Part shown: positions 54,027 to 64,000 of the stretch, piece after piece | Layout of the letters: every line of letters begins with the position of its first letter | How positions within the stretch are numbered: the stretch's first letter is position 1 | Assembly: GCA_903929765.1 (NCBI GenBank) | Contig: CAIYVX010000023.1 | Coordinates: forward strand, 62,001-126,000 | Direction of reading: 5' to 3' | DNA from: an uncultured Planctomycetia bacterium | GTDB taxonomy: Bacteria > Planctomycetota > Phycisphaerae > FEN-1346 > JAACEH01 | DNA length: 64,000 bases | Notes under the pieces: model-generated | Databases searched by the model: none | Seen by the model: the letters and a program-made list of their open reading frames with translations, nothing else | What the model was told of the DNA's origin: nothing | Position numbers and translations under genes: made by a program

Positions 54027-54893
54027 CTAAATCAACCCGAACGCCTTCATCTCCTTCACCATCTGCACTTTCGCCGCCACCCCCATCTCACACAGCGGCA
54101 GCCGCATCTCCGCCGAGCAGAGTTTCATCAGACTCGCCGCCGTTTTCACGGGAATCGGATTCGTCTCGAAGAACATCGCCCGGCACAGCGGGAACAGCTT
54201 CCGGTGCAGGGCCAAAGCCCCGTCGAAATTCCCTTCCAGCGCCGCCGTACACATCTGGCTCACCTCCGCCGGTACGATGTTCGCCACCACGCTGATCACG
54301 CCCTTGGCGCCCAGGGCCATCAGCGGCAACGTCAGACTGTCATCCCCACTCAGCACCGTAATGTCGCACAACGACAGGATTTCGCTCGTCTGGTCCATCG
54401 ACCCCGTCGCTTCCTTGATCGCCACGATGTTCTTCAGTTTCGCCAGCCGTGCCACCGTCCCCGGCGCCAGCGTCACCGCTGTCCGGCCCGGCACGTTGTA
54501 GAGCACCACCGGCAGGTTCACCTTTTCCGCGATGGTCGCAAAATGGCGGTACAGCCCTTCCTGCGTCGGCTTGTTGTAATAAGGGCAGACCTGGAGCGTT
54601 GCGTCCGCCCCGGCCGCCTTCGAAAACCGCGCCAGTTCCAGCGCCTCGCTCGTCGCGTTCGCCCCGGCCCCCGCCACCACCGGGATCCGCCCCTGGGCCT
54701 GTTTGACCACGGTTTCAATGATCTTCTTATGTTCCGCCATGTCCACCGTCGGCGACTCGCCCGTCGTGCCCACCGGCACCAGACCGTCGGTCCCTTGGGC
54801 CACATGCCAATCCACCAGCGCACGCAGCGCCCCGAAGTCCACTTTCCCCTTCTTGAACGGCGTGATCAACGCTACCAGGCTTCCTTGGAACAC
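54027..54893 (-). CDS. dapA: 4-hydroxy-tetrahydrodipicolinate synthase
   Basis: GSLVALITPFKKGKVDFGALRALVDWHVAQGTDGLVPVGTTGESPTV, VVLYNVPGRTAVTL, IVAIKEATG. Confidence 0.95.
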   Translation of the reverse strand: MFQGSLVALITPFKKGKVDFGALRALVDWHVAQGTDGLVPVGTTGESPTVDMAEHKKIIETVVKQAQGRIPVVAGAGANATSEALELARFSKAAGADATLQVCPYYNKPTQEGLYRHFATIAEKVNLPVVLYNVPGRTAVTLAPGTVARLAKLKNIVAIKEATGSMDQTSEILSLCDITVLSGDDSLTLPLMALGAKGVISVVANIVPAEVSQMCTAALEGNFDGALALHRKLFPLCRAMFFETNPIPVKTAASLMKLCSAEMRLPLCEMGVAAKVQMVKEMKAFGLI

Positions 54894-54931
54894 AACTCCT
54901 CCTTCGCCTCTTTTGTTGTTTCTTCTTCTTT

Positions 54932-55025
54932 TGAAACCCCCAGTACTGCTGGGAAACGCTGTTGTTTCTGTTGTTGTTTCTGTTTCTTCCGCTTTTACAT
55001 TTTTAATTTTTCATTTTTAATTTTG
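54932..55025. repeat. Family C hairpin plus family D AT-rich element
   Basis: ttgaaacccccagtactgctgggaaacgctgttg ... cttttacatttttaatttttcatttttaatttt. Confidence 0.78.
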
Positions 55026-55733
55026 AATTAGCCGCTTCATCTCCCGCACCGCCTCTCTCAGCCCGACAAACACCGCCCGGCTGATAATGCTATGCCCGAT
55101 GTTCAGTTCCGCAATTCCCGGAATCTCCGCCACCGGACCGACATTCTGATAATTCAAGCCATGACCGGCGTGGCAAATCAGGCCCAGCCCCATCGCCCGC
55201 TGTGCCGCGCCGGCCAGCTCCGCGAACGTCGCTTCCTGTTCCGCGCCGCCCCAGGCCTCCGCGTACCGCCCCGTGTGCAACTCCACGGCCTCCGCGCCGC
55301 ACCGCGCCGCCGCCGCCACCTGCGGCTCGAACGGATCGATGAACAGGCTCACCACAATCCCCGCCCGTTTGAATTTCTCCGTCACCGCCGCCACGCGCTC
55401 TTCCTGACCGGCCACGTCCAGCCCGCCCTCGGTGGTGATTTCCTGCCGCTTCTCCGGCACCAGCGTCACCTGCGACGGCTTCGTCCGCAGGGCGATCTCG
55501 ATGATCTCGTCCGCCAGGGCCATCTCCAGGTTCAGCTTCACCTGCACCACGTCCTTCATCGCCCGCAGATCCCGATCCTGAATGTGCCGCCGATCCTCCC
55601 GCAGATGCAGTGTAATCCCGTCCGCCCCCGCCACCTGGGCCTCCACCGCCGCCCAGACCGGGTCCGGCTCCAACCCCCGCCGCGCCTGCCGCAGCGTTGC
55701 CACATGATCGATATTCACTCCCAGTTGCGGCAT
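55017..55733 (-). CDS. pdxJ: Pyridoxine 5'-phosphate synthase
   Basis: [55 protein letters not shown]. Confidence 0.95.
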   Translation of the reverse strand: MPQLGVNIDHVATLRQARRGLEPDPVWAAVEAQVAGADGITLHLREDRRHIQDRDLRAMKDVVQVKLNLEMALADEIIEIALRTKPSQVTLVPEKRQEITTEGGLDVAGQEERVAAVTEKFKRAGIVVSLFIDPFEPQVAAAARCGAEAVELHTGRYAEAWGGAEQEATFAELAGAAQRAMGLGLICHAGHGLNYQNVGPVAEIPGIAELNIGHSIISRAVFVGLREAVREMKRLIQN

Positions 55734-55842
55734 ATCTTCGCCTCTTTTAACGGTCGGCCTGGCGGCCGCTGTGTGCCGCCATGTTTCGCTCTTAACCGTC
55801 CAATGATTATATCACCCCGCGCCCCAAATAAAACCCCCCGCT

Positions 55843-56508
55843 TCATCGCGGCCGCGGCACACCAATATCCGCCAACGTCACCAGCCCCAGGAATTCCTCC
55901 GCCTCCCGCGCCGCAAAACCCTTCTTTGCCGCCACGAACGTCACCGTCGCCGTCGCCCGCACCGCCGCCCCCAGCGGCCGCCCCGTGTCCGCATCGAGGC
56001 CGCTGGGAATATCTATCGCCAGCACCGGCTTTCCGCCCGCGCCGCTCGAATTAATCTCCGCAATGGCAGATAAAAAAGGTTCCCGCACCGTCCCCGTCAA
56101 CCCTGTCCCCAGCAGCGCATCGACCACCAGATCCGCCCCGCGCGCCGCCTCCGCAATCCGCGCCGCGGCATTCGCTCCGGCTTCGCAAACCGCAATTCCA
56201 ATCTTCCCCAGCACCGCAAAATTCACCGCCGCCTCGCCGCGCAACTTCGCCTTGTCCCCCACCAGCACCACTGCCGCCTCGAATCCGCGCACGGCCAGGT
56301 GCCGCGCCACCACAAACCCGTCACCCCCGTTGTTTCCGAGGCCGGCCACAATCACCGCCCGCCGGCCCCCGCACTCCCGCAGCAACCGCGCCGCCTCGTC
56401 CGCCGCCTGCCGTCCCGCATTCTCCATCAGCACCACCGCCGGCACGCCCAACTCCTCGATGGCCCGCCGATCAAACTCCCGTACCTCATCCCGACTCATG
56501 GTTGGCAT
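55843..56508 (-). CDS. nnrE: NAD(P)H-hydrate epimerase (YjeF N-terminal domain)
   Basis: REFDRRAIEELGVPAVVLMENAGRQAADEA, GLGNNGGDGFVVARHL, DIPSGLDADTG. Confidence 0.92.
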   Translation of the reverse strand: MPTMSRDEVREFDRRAIEELGVPAVVLMENAGRQAADEAARLLRECGGRRAVIVAGLGNNGGDGFVVARHLAVRGFEAAVVLVGDKAKLRGEAAVNFAVLGKIGIAVCEAGANAAARIAEAARGADLVVDALLGTGLTGTVREPFLSAIAEINSSGAGGKPVLAIDIPSGLDADTGRPLGAAVRATATVTFVAAKKGFAAREAEEFLGLVTLADIGVPRPR

Positions 56509-56594
56509 GATTTATTCTCCGGCTTTTATTTGCCGCTATTGTTTGGCAGGGGCGACATATATGTCGCCCGGTGGTTGTGCGAAGTGTGAGAAAA

Positions 56595-58088
56595 CTACCG
56601 CACCCGCCGCCGGCTCACCACGTCAAAATGATGTCCATAAATCGCCAGCGTGATCGCCAGGCCCAGATGCTGCGGTCGGAACAGTTGCGTCCAGATGATC
56701 AGCTTCCAGTACTGGAACCGGCTGCGGCCCAGCACGCCCAGGTGGACGGCCGAACGCACCAGGGCCTTGATGTCCTGCCATTGAATCTGGGCCTTGATCT
56801 TCGGCGCCTGATATTCCCGCAGGAACGTCCGCACCCGCTGATAGTACGGCCGCGGGGCATAAATGCTCTCCAGAATTCTCCGGTACCCGAGGCGCAACTG
56901 CTCAGCGTTCATCCGCGAAACGATGTTCGTCGTTCCATCCACGTTGTCGCCCGTCGAATTACCCACCAGGCGACCCTCGGCCTTCAGCCGCTCGTGCAAC
57001 TTCGTCCCCGGAATGGCCTGGAGCAACCCGACCATCGCCGTGACAATGCCGCTCTTCTGGATGAAGTCGATCTGTCGCTGGAAAATCGTCGGCAGGTCGC
57101 TGTCGAATCCGACGATGAATCCGCCCTGCACCTGCAATCCCGCCCGTTGCAGCCGCTTGATGTCCGCCACCAGGTCGCGCCCGGAGTTCTGCGTCTTGTT
57201 GCACTCCGCCAGGCTCGCCTCGTCAGGCGTCTCCAACCCGATGAACACCACCGAGAATCCTGCCTCCACCATCATTTGCGTCAGTTCCTCGTCGTCGGCC
57301 AGGTTCAGCGACACCTCGGTGTTGAACGGCATGCCCGGATGATTCTTCTGCCACGCGATCAGGGCCGGCAACAACTCCTTCTTCAGCAGCGCCTTGTTGC
57401 CGATGAAATTGTCGTCCACGAAAAAGATGCTCCCGCGCCAGCCCTGGGCGTAAATGCCGTCCAGCTCCGCGATGATCTGCGCCGTACTCTTAACCCGCGG
57501 CTTGTGACCGAACAGCGACGTCACGTTGCAGAAATCGCAGTTGAACGGGCAGCCCCGAGAATACTGGATGCTCATCCACCCGTAGCGCCGCAGGTCCGCC
57601 AGTTCCCACAGCGGCGTCGGCGTCAGGCTCAGGTCCGGCAGTTCCTTGCTCGTGTAAATGTGCTTGGCTTCCCCGCGGGCCAGGTCGTCCAGAAACGGCT
57701 GCAGCGTCAACTCCGCCTCGTTCAGCACCAGATGTTCCACGTCTTCGAACGTCTTCTCTTCATGGTCCTGCGCATAAATCGTAAACAGCGGCCCTCCCGC
57801 CACCACCTTCACGCCCGCCGCGTGGCACTGGTCGATCACCCGCCGTGCCGATTCACGCTGAATGCTCATGGCGCTGACGAAGGCGTAGTCCGCCCAGGCC
57901 AGATCCTTCGGCCCCAGCGTCGTCACGTTCAGATCCACCAGCCGCTTGCCCCACTCTTTCGGCAGCATCGCCGCCACCGTCAGCAGTCCCACCGGCGGCG
58001 ACCCCGCCCGCTTGCTGATGAACTTCAGCGCGTGCTTGAAACTCCAGAACGTGTCCGGGCATTCCGGGTAGATCATCAATATGTTCAT
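56595..58088 (-). CDS. B12-binding domain radical SAM protein (DUF4070-type)
   Basis: QYSRGCPFNCDFCNVTSLFGHKPRVKS; N-terminal cobalamin-binding-like domain. Confidence 0.88.
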   Translation of the reverse strand: MNILMIYPECPDTFWSFKHALKFISKRAGSPPVGLLTVAAMLPKEWGKRLVDLNVTTLGPKDLAWADYAFVSAMSIQRESARRVIDQCHAAGVKVVAGGPLFTIYAQDHEEKTFEDVEHLVLNEAELTLQPFLDDLARGEAKHIYTSKELPDLSLTPTPLWELADLRRYGWMSIQYSRGCPFNCDFCNVTSLFGHKPRVKSTAQIIAELDGIYAQGWRGSIFFVDDNFIGNKALLKKELLPALIAWQKNHPGMPFNTEVSLNLADDEELTQMMVEAGFSVVFIGLETPDEASLAECNKTQNSGRDLVADIKRLQRAGLQVQGGFIVGFDSDLPTIFQRQIDFIQKSGIVTAMVGLLQAIPGTKLHERLKAEGRLVGNSTGDNVDGTTNIVSRMNAEQLRLGYRRILESIYAPRPYYQRVRTFLREYQAPKIKAQIQWQDIKALVRSAVHLGVLGRSRFQYWKLIIWTQLFRPQHLGLAITLAIYGHHFDVVSRRRVR

Positions 58089-58138
58089 CTTTTACCTCCG
58101 ACGGCTGCCGAGCCGTCACATCACATCAATATTATACC

Positions 58139-59500
58139 TCATCGCCCGCGCTGCCTGTGGCTGCTCCGTCCTGAACTTTCGGACGAACTCTTCGTCTGGC
58201 GGGTCGATTTATGTCTGTTCCGCCAAAAATTATTTTTCTGCTGCTCCGGCGATCCCGACCGCTTGGCGCCGCCCGCTCCGGGCTTCCCGCCCGACGTGGT
58301 CGGTCGCGGGCCGCGCCCGCCGCTGCGTTCCTGAGACGGGGCCACGCCCGCCGGCGCCGCCGGCAACTCGATCCCTGGTTGCAGCACCTTGATATTCCCA
58401 CCTACCAGCCGCTCGATGGCCCGCCAATCCCCGCGCTGATCCGCCGAGCAGAGCGAGATCGCCTCGCCCGCCGCCCCGGCCCGGCCCGTTCGACCGATCC
58501 GGTGGACGTACGTCTCCGCCTCGTGCGGAATGTCGTAATTGATCACATGCGAAATGTCGTCCACGTCCAGCCCGCGCGAGGCAATGTCGCTCGCCGCCAG
58601 CACCCGCGTCTTGCCCGCCTTGAAATTGGCCAGCGCCCGCATCCGCGCATTCTGCGACTTGTTCGAATGGATCGCCTCCGCCGTAATTCCGCTGCGGCTC
58701 AGCCGCTGGGCCACCCGATCCGCCCCGCGCTTCGTCCGCGCGAACACCAGCGCCCGCGTCATCTCCGCGCTGCTCAGCAGATGCTCCAGCAACGGCAACT
58801 TCTGGTGCGACTCCACAAAATATACCGTCTGCCGCACCGTCGTTGCCGCCGGCGATTCCGACGCCACCCGCACTCGCACCGGCGTCTTCATCAGCGAATT
58901 CGCCAGCGCCTCGATCTCCTGCGGGATCGTCGCCGAAAAGAGCAGCGTCTGACGCTTCGCCGGAACCTGGGCGATCACCCGACGGATGTCGTGGATGAAG
59001 CCCATGTCCAGCATCCGATCCGCCTCGTCAAGCACCAGAATTTCCACGTGCCGCAGATTCACGATCCGCTGGTTCATCAGGTCCAGCAGCCGTCCCGGCG
59101 TCGCCACCAGAATGTCCACGCCGCCCCTGAGGGCCTTTTCCTGCGAAAATTGTTTCACGCCGCCGAAGATCACCGTGTGCCGCAATCCGGCATGGCGGCC
59201 GTAAGCGTGGAAACTCTCGCCGATCTGCGCCGCCAGTTCGCGCGTCGGCGCCAGCACCAGCGCCCGGATCGCCCGCGGCTGCCCGTGCTTCATCTCCACA
59301 GGCCGGCTATGAAGTTGTTGAATGATCGGCAGCGCGAACGCCGCCGTCTTGCCCGTCCCGGTCTGGGCGCAGCCCAGCACATCCTGACCAGACAGGATCG
59401 GCGGGATGGCTTGTTCCTGAATCGTCGTGGGCTTGGTGTAACCTTCTGACCGGACGGACCGCAGCAATGGCTCGATGAGCCCCAGATTGGTAAATGGCAT
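58139..59500 (-). CDS. DEAD-box RNA helicase (RhlE-like)
   Basis: [50 protein letters not shown]; basic C-terminal tail. Confidence 0.93.
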   Translation of the reverse strand: MPFTNLGLIEPLLRSVRSEGYTKPTTIQEQAIPPILSGQDVLGCAQTGTGKTAAFALPIIQQLHSRPVEMKHGQPRAIRALVLAPTRELAAQIGESFHAYGRHAGLRHTVIFGGVKQFSQEKALRGGVDILVATPGRLLDLMNQRIVNLRHVEILVLDEADRMLDMGFIHDIRRVIAQVPAKRQTLLFSATIPQEIEALANSLMKTPVRVRVASESPAATTVRQTVYFVESHQKLPLLEHLLSSAEMTRALVFARTKRGADRVAQRLSRSGITAEAIHSNKSQNARMRALANFKAGKTRVLAASDIASRGLDVDDISHVINYDIPHEAETYVHRIGRTGRAGAAGEAISLCSADQRGDWRAIERLVGGNIKVLQPGIELPAAPAGVAPSQERSGGRGPRPTTSGGKPGAGGAKRSGSPEQQKNNFWRNRHKSTRQTKSSSESSGRSSHRQRGR

Positions 59501-59703
59501 CAGGCGGGATCTGCTTTCATAATCTACTTACACGGACCAATAGTCGCGACACGCTGCCGCACTTCATCCTTCATTGTAGCAAAAAAAACCGTAACGGCAA
59601 GCGATTTCCATTTACCACTACCACCGGCCACTTCCATCCCACCGGAAAAATTGGTATGTTTTTCTTTTCGTCTAACCGTATCCGGATTTTCAGGAGCCCA
59701 CGC

Positions 59704-62358
59704 ATGGCGGCAAAGATCCGCCGTTCAACCCAGGACAATCTTTACCACGTCGGTCCGCAACGGACCTTTGCCGGCGAGGACCGCGCCCAGATCGCCTTTC
59801 CCCTGGGCGGCATCGGCACCGGCTCGATCTCCCTCGGCGGCTGGGGGCAACTGCGCGACTTTGAAATCTTCAACCGTCCGGCCAAAGGGCAGGGGTGCTA
59901 CGGCGCGTTTCTCACCCTTTTTGCCCACCGCCAGGGCGACGATCCCGTAACCCGCGTCCTCCAGGGGCCGGTCGCCGGCCCGGCCGATTTTTCCCACGGT
60001 TATCCGCGCGACCAGGGCGCCGGCTTGCCGCACTTCGCCGCCAACACCTTCACCGGCACGTTCCCCCTGGCCCGCCTCGACTTTCAGGACCGCCAGGTGC
60101 CTCTGGCCGTCTCGCTCGAAGCTTTCAACCCCATGATTCCCATGGAAGCCGATGACAGTTCCATTCCTGCCGCCATCCTCCTGGTCCACCTGAAAAACCC
60201 CTCGCGCACCAAGCCTGTCAAAGCCGTCCTCTTCGCTAATCTCCAGAACCTGGTCGGCTTGCCCGATCTTAGCGGCAACATCAATGAGTTTGTCGAAGAA
60301 CCCGCCGTGCGCGGTCTGAAATTTTCCAGCGGCAAACTGGCCGACGACGCGCCGCTCTTCGGCTCGATGGCCCTGACCACGACCTGGCGACGGCTCCAGG
60401 TCCAGACCCGCTGGCCGCAAACCAAATCCTGGGACGACTTCGAATTGTTCTGGAACCACGCCTCGCGGGGCAAGTTGGCCGAGAGGCGCGACCGCGCGGA
60501 GTCCACCGATGCCATCACCGCCGTCGGCTCGATGGCCCTTGACGTCCGCCTCGCCCCCGGCCAGTCGCAGACCCTGCCGCTCATCATCTCCTGGCATTTT
60601 CCGAACGTTCGCATGTACTGGTCGCCACCACTCGGCGCACCGGACTGCTGCTCGCCGGAGCAACCCACTTGGCGAAACTGGTACGCCTCCGCCTTCACCG
60701 ATGCCTGGGACGTGGCCCGCTACGTCGCCCGCCACCTCCCGCGCCTCGAAGAACGCACCCGTTGCTTCGCCGACACGCTCTACTCCTCGACCCTGCCGGC
60801 CCACGTCCTCGACGCCGCCGGCAGCCAGTTGGCCGTCCTCAAGTCCACCACCTGCCTTCGCCTCGAAGACGGTTCCTTCTACGGCTGGGAAGGTTGTTTC
60901 GGGAACGCCGGCTGTTGCGAAGGAACCTGTTCCCATGTCTGGAACTATGCCCAGGCCCTGCCACAACTCTTTCCCGCCCTTCAGGTCGGCGCCCTGGAGA
61001 ACCACCTCAAGTACGGTCTCCATGACGACGGCAAATTGGATTTCCGCCAGAGTCTGCCACTGGGCGTCGAGCGCTCCAGCGGCGACTTTCACGCCGCCGC
61101 CGACGGCCAGATGGGCGTCGTCCTCAACGTCTATCGCCACTGGAAGCTGACCGGCGACGACCGGTGGCTCTTTGCCTGGTGGCCCAAGACGAAATTGGCC
61201 CTGGAGTACGCCTGGAAATACTGGGACGCCGACCGCGACGGCGTCATGGAAGGCGTCCAGCACAATACTTATGACATCGAGTTCTATGGCCCGAACCCGA
61301 TGATGACCTCGCTTTATCTGGCCGCCCTCCGGGCCGGCGAACTCCTGGCCCGCCGCTGCGGCCAACCGGAGGCCGCCGATCAATATCGCCTGATCTATGA
61401 ATCAGGTCGCTGCAAGGCCGATGCGAATCTCTGGGACAAGGACTTTTATGTGCAGCGGATCGAGCCCCGCGCCGGCGATACCGGGCCTCATTATCAGCCC
61501 ATTTTCGAGGTCGGCGCCGAAGTTGGCCTGTCGCCCGACCAGCCGCCGCACCAGTTCGGCCTCGGCTGCCTCTCCGACCAGTTGATCGGCCAGTGGTATG
61601 CCCACATGCTCGACTTCGGCTATGTCCTGGACGAGACCCACGTGCGGCAAACCATGAAGTCGATCTTCCGTTACAACTTCCGGCCGACCATGCTGGAACA
61701 CGCCAACACCGAACGCATCTACGCCCTGGCCGACGAAGGCGGCTTGCTCCTGTGCACCTGGCCGCGCGGCGGAAAGGAAACCTTGCCCTTCCCGTATACC
61801 CACGAAGTCTGGCCCGGCATCGAGTACCAGGTCGCCGGCCACCTGATCTACGAAGGCCGAATCGCCGAAGGCCTGCGGATTGTCAAAGCCGTCCGCGACC
61901 GCCACGAAGGCTTCCGCCGTAATCCCTGGAACGAAGTCGAGTGTGGCAACCATTACGCCCGCAGTCTGGCCTCCTGGTCCCTCATCGACGCCCTCAGCGG
62001 CCACCAGTGGTCGGCCTCCGAACAGACCATCCGTTTCGCTCCGAAAGTCTTCGCCGACAACTTCCGCTCCTTCTTCGCCGCCGGCACGGCCTGGGGCGCG
62101 TTCAGTCAGAAGTTGTCCAAACGCGGCGGACGCGCCACCATCGACGTGCAGCACGGTGCCATAACCGCCTCGCGTGTGATTCTCGACCCCGGCCTTCGCC
62201 GCGTCCCGCGCTCCCTGAAAGTTTCTCTCGGCGGCCAGACGCGCCGCGGCAACTTGATCCTGCGCGACGATGGTCTTTTAGAATGGGCGTTCGACGCCCC
62301 CGTCACGCTCCGGCCCAACCGACCGTTGACTATTGCCTGGTCGCCCGCCACGCGGTAG
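59704..62358 (+). CDS. GH116-family-like glycosyl hydrolase (non-lysosomal glucosylceramidase type)
   Basis: IAFPLGGIGTGSISLGGWGQLRDFEIFNRPAKGQG; DRDGVMEGVQHNTYDIEFYGPNPMM; TCSHVWNYAQALPQLFPAL. Confidence 0.85.
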   Translation: MAAKIRRSTQDNLYHVGPQRTFAGEDRAQIAFPLGGIGTGSISLGGWGQLRDFEIFNRPAKGQGCYGAFLTLFAHRQGDDPVTRVLQGPVAGPADFSHGYPRDQGAGLPHFAANTFTGTFPLARLDFQDRQVPLAVSLEAFNPMIPMEADDSSIPAAILLVHLKNPSRTKPVKAVLFANLQNLVGLPDLSGNINEFVEEPAVRGLKFSSGKLADDAPLFGSMALTTTWRRLQVQTRWPQTKSWDDFELFWNHASRGKLAERRDRAESTDAITAVGSMALDVRLAPGQSQTLPLIISWHFPNVRMYWSPPLGAPDCCSPEQPTWRNWYASAFTDAWDVARYVARHLPRLEERTRCFADTLYSSTLPAHVLDAAGSQLAVLKSTTCLRLEDGSFYGWEGCFGNAGCCEGTCSHVWNYAQALPQLFPALQVGALENHLKYGLHDDGKLDFRQSLPLGVERSSGDFHAAADGQMGVVLNVYRHWKLTGDDRWLFAWWPKTKLALEYAWKYWDADRDGVMEGVQHNTYDIEFYGPNPMMTSLYLAALRAGELLARRCGQPEAADQYRLIYESGRCKADANLWDKDFYVQRIEPRAGDTGPHYQPIFEVGAEVGLSPDQPPHQFGLGCLSDQLIGQWYAHMLDFGYVLDETHVRQTMKSIFRYNFRPTMLEHANTERIYALADEGGLLLCTWPRGGKETLPFPYTHEVWPGIEYQVAGHLIYEGRIAEGLRIVKAVRDRHEGFRRNPWNEVECGNHYARSLASWSLIDALSGHQWSASEQTIRFAPKVFADNFRSFFAAGTAWGAFSQKLSKRGGRATIDVQHGAITASRVILDPGLRRVPRSLKVSLGGQTRRGNLILRDDGLLEWAFDAPVTLRPNRPLTIAWSPATR

Positions 62359-62396
62359 AATCCTCAGCATATCGTTACCGTTCTTGGAGCGACGCT

Positions 62397-63839
62397 TTGA
62401 AAATTGCCCTGATCAGTCCTGTCGCCCGCCGTTGCGTGGGCTATCACACCATCGGCACGCAGATTCCCTCGCACGGCCTGCGGGTCATCGCCCGCCTCAC
62501 GCCCCCGGAACATTCCGTCGACCTCATCGACGAAGCCTTCGGCCCCGCCCGCACCGTCGAATTCCTCGACTCCGGCGGCTACGGTCTGGTCGGCATCACC
62601 GCCTACACCAGCACCGCCACCAGAGCCTACGAACTCGCCGCCTTGTGCCGCGAGCGGAAAATTCCCTGCGTCATGGGCGGCCCGCACGCCTGGGCCATGC
62701 CGGACGAGGCGGGACAGTATTTCGACGCCGTCGCCGTCGGGGAAGGCGAATCCATCTGGCCGCAGATCGTCGCCGACGCTGCCGCCGGCCGCCTCCAGAA
62801 ACGTTACGAAGGCCGTCCCATCGAACTAACCGCCGGCCTCGCCGCCGCCGCTCAGACGCTCCAGCCCATCAACGGCCATTACGACATCAACTGCCTCCAG
62901 ACTTCGCGCGGCTGTCCCGTCGGCTGCGATTTCTGCTCCGTCACCCTCTTTAACGGCGGCAAAATCCGCCGCCGCCCCATCGACGAAATCGTCGCCGAAT
63001 GGAACGAAACCACCGAAGACTTCACCTTCGTTGTCGACGACAACTTTTTCGGCACCAGCCCCGACCACGCCCAGTGGGCCAAAGAACTTCTCCGCCAGAT
63101 CATCCGCCGCGGCAAAAAGCGCCGCTGGTTCAGCCAGACCACCATCAACATGGGCAAAGACCCCGAAGGCCTGAAGCTGGCCCACAAGGCCGGCTGCGAA
63201 GGCATGTTGGTCGGCTTCGAGTCCCTCAACCCCGAGAGCCTCAAGACCTTCCGCAAAAATCTAAATCGCAACATTCTTTCGCACTACAAGGAAATGGTCG
63301 ACGCCTTCCACAAGTCCGGCATCTCGCTGATCGGCTGCTTCATCGTCGGCTGCGACGAGGACAAAGAAGACGCCGTCGCCCGCACCGCCCTCCAGGCCGC
63401 CCAACTCGAAGTCGACATCCTCCAGATCACCACCATGACCCCGCTCCCCGGCACGAAGCTTTACGACCGCCTCAAGGCCGAGGGCCGCCTTCTGGCCACC
63501 AACTACCCCGAGGACTGGGAACGCTACACCTTCACCGAAACCGTCTTCCAACCCAAGCTGATCACGCCGCGCCGCCTCGACGAAATGGTTTACGAACTTC
63601 GCCAGGTCGCCGCCCAGGAAAATTGGGTCTGGAAGCGCACCCTCAAAACTCTCTGGCAAACCAAGTCCATCGCCGCTACCGTTTTCGTCCACATCATGAA
63701 CACCACCTGGGCCAGGCTGGCCAAAGACCAGGTGCCCCGCGACCGCGAGCGCTTCGGCTACGTCCCCCCCGAAAGCCCGCGTCTGGAAATGCTGCGCCGC
63801 TCCTACGCCTGGCGCCACGGCGCCCCGCCGCCGGTCTGA
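62397..63839 (+). CDS. B12-binding domain radical SAM protein (TTG start inferred)
   Basis: LQTSRGCPVGCDFCSVTLFNGGKIRRRPIDEIV; cobalamin-binding-like N-terminus; DDNFFG motif. Confidence 0.88.
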   Translation: MKIALISPVARRCVGYHTIGTQIPSHGLRVIARLTPPEHSVDLIDEAFGPARTVEFLDSGGYGLVGITAYTSTATRAYELAALCRERKIPCVMGGPHAWAMPDEAGQYFDAVAVGEGESIWPQIVADAAAGRLQKRYEGRPIELTAGLAAAAQTLQPINGHYDINCLQTSRGCPVGCDFCSVTLFNGGKIRRRPIDEIVAEWNETTEDFTFVVDDNFFGTSPDHAQWAKELLRQIIRRGKKRRWFSQTTINMGKDPEGLKLAHKAGCEGMLVGFESLNPESLKTFRKNLNRNILSHYKEMVDAFHKSGISLIGCFIVGCDEDKEDAVARTALQAAQLEVDILQITTMTPLPGTKLYDRLKAEGRLLATNYPEDWERYTFTETVFQPKLITPRRLDEMVYELRQVAAQENWVWKRTLKTLWQTKSIAATVFVHIMNTTWARLAKDQVPRDRERFGYVPPESPRLEMLRRSYAWRHGAPPPV

Positions 63840-64000
63840 AATCTTTTTGCTTTTATTTTTTCATCCCACACCCTTGCCGGTGAATGGCCTGGTCCGGCAG
63901 ACGGGCCATGAATAAGGACCTTCTTGTCGCCTCCTTTATCTCCTTGAATTGCCGCCGACAATTTTTTCCCCTCCGGCGTACGGAAACCTCGTTAACATGC

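Noticed and set aside
56571-59449. Plus-strand ORFs 56571..58334 and 58211..59449
   Set aside because: Antisense shadows of the radical SAM and DEAD-box genes
1-64000. Giant cryptic or defence system spanning the window
   Set aside because: Most genes are recognisable housekeeping or transport functions; defence-related content is limited to the McrB scar and two toxin-antitoxin pairs

Overview
This 64 kb window is a GC-rich bacterial chromosome segment. Gene content suggests a planctomycete or related lineage, but that is an inference. I support about 50 protein genes. They include:
- a Rieske/cytochrome b/octaheme cytochrome c cluster
- pgi, a UvrD/PcrA helicase and acpS
- a complete-looking type II secretion (T2SS) pseudopilus/secretin cluster on the minus strand (about 11.3-24.4 kb)
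- an aspartase/fumarase and a glycoside hydrolase whose N-terminus is a paralogue of the GspD secretin N-terminal domain
- a small paired DMT transporter and a degraded McrB/IS1380 scar
- feoB, a Xre/RES module and a HipBA-like module
- ppk2, kdsB and a DUF47-pit-pstSCAB1B2-phoU phosphate block
- dapA, pdxJ, nnrE, two B12-binding radical SAM proteins, a DEAD-box helicase and a GH116-like enzyme.

The most notable signals are as follows.
(1) A secretin N0-like domain is fused to a glycoside hydrolase next to the T2SS cluster, and the similarity is visible at DNA level.
(2) Many families of short palindromic interspersed elements occur. Several lie in frame inside genes: the cytochrome b linker, a cytochrome c signal peptide, the GspI and GspJ prepilin leaders, FeoB, and the tails of transporters.
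(3) Two PstB ATPases are degenerate in complementary motifs.
(4) Pho-box-like 11-bp direct repeats and an operator-like palindrome at the feoB promoter are readable.
(5) A HipBA module is flanked by imperfect copies of a neighbouring gene's 3' end.

No CRISPR array, rRNA or tRNA could be supported by eye.
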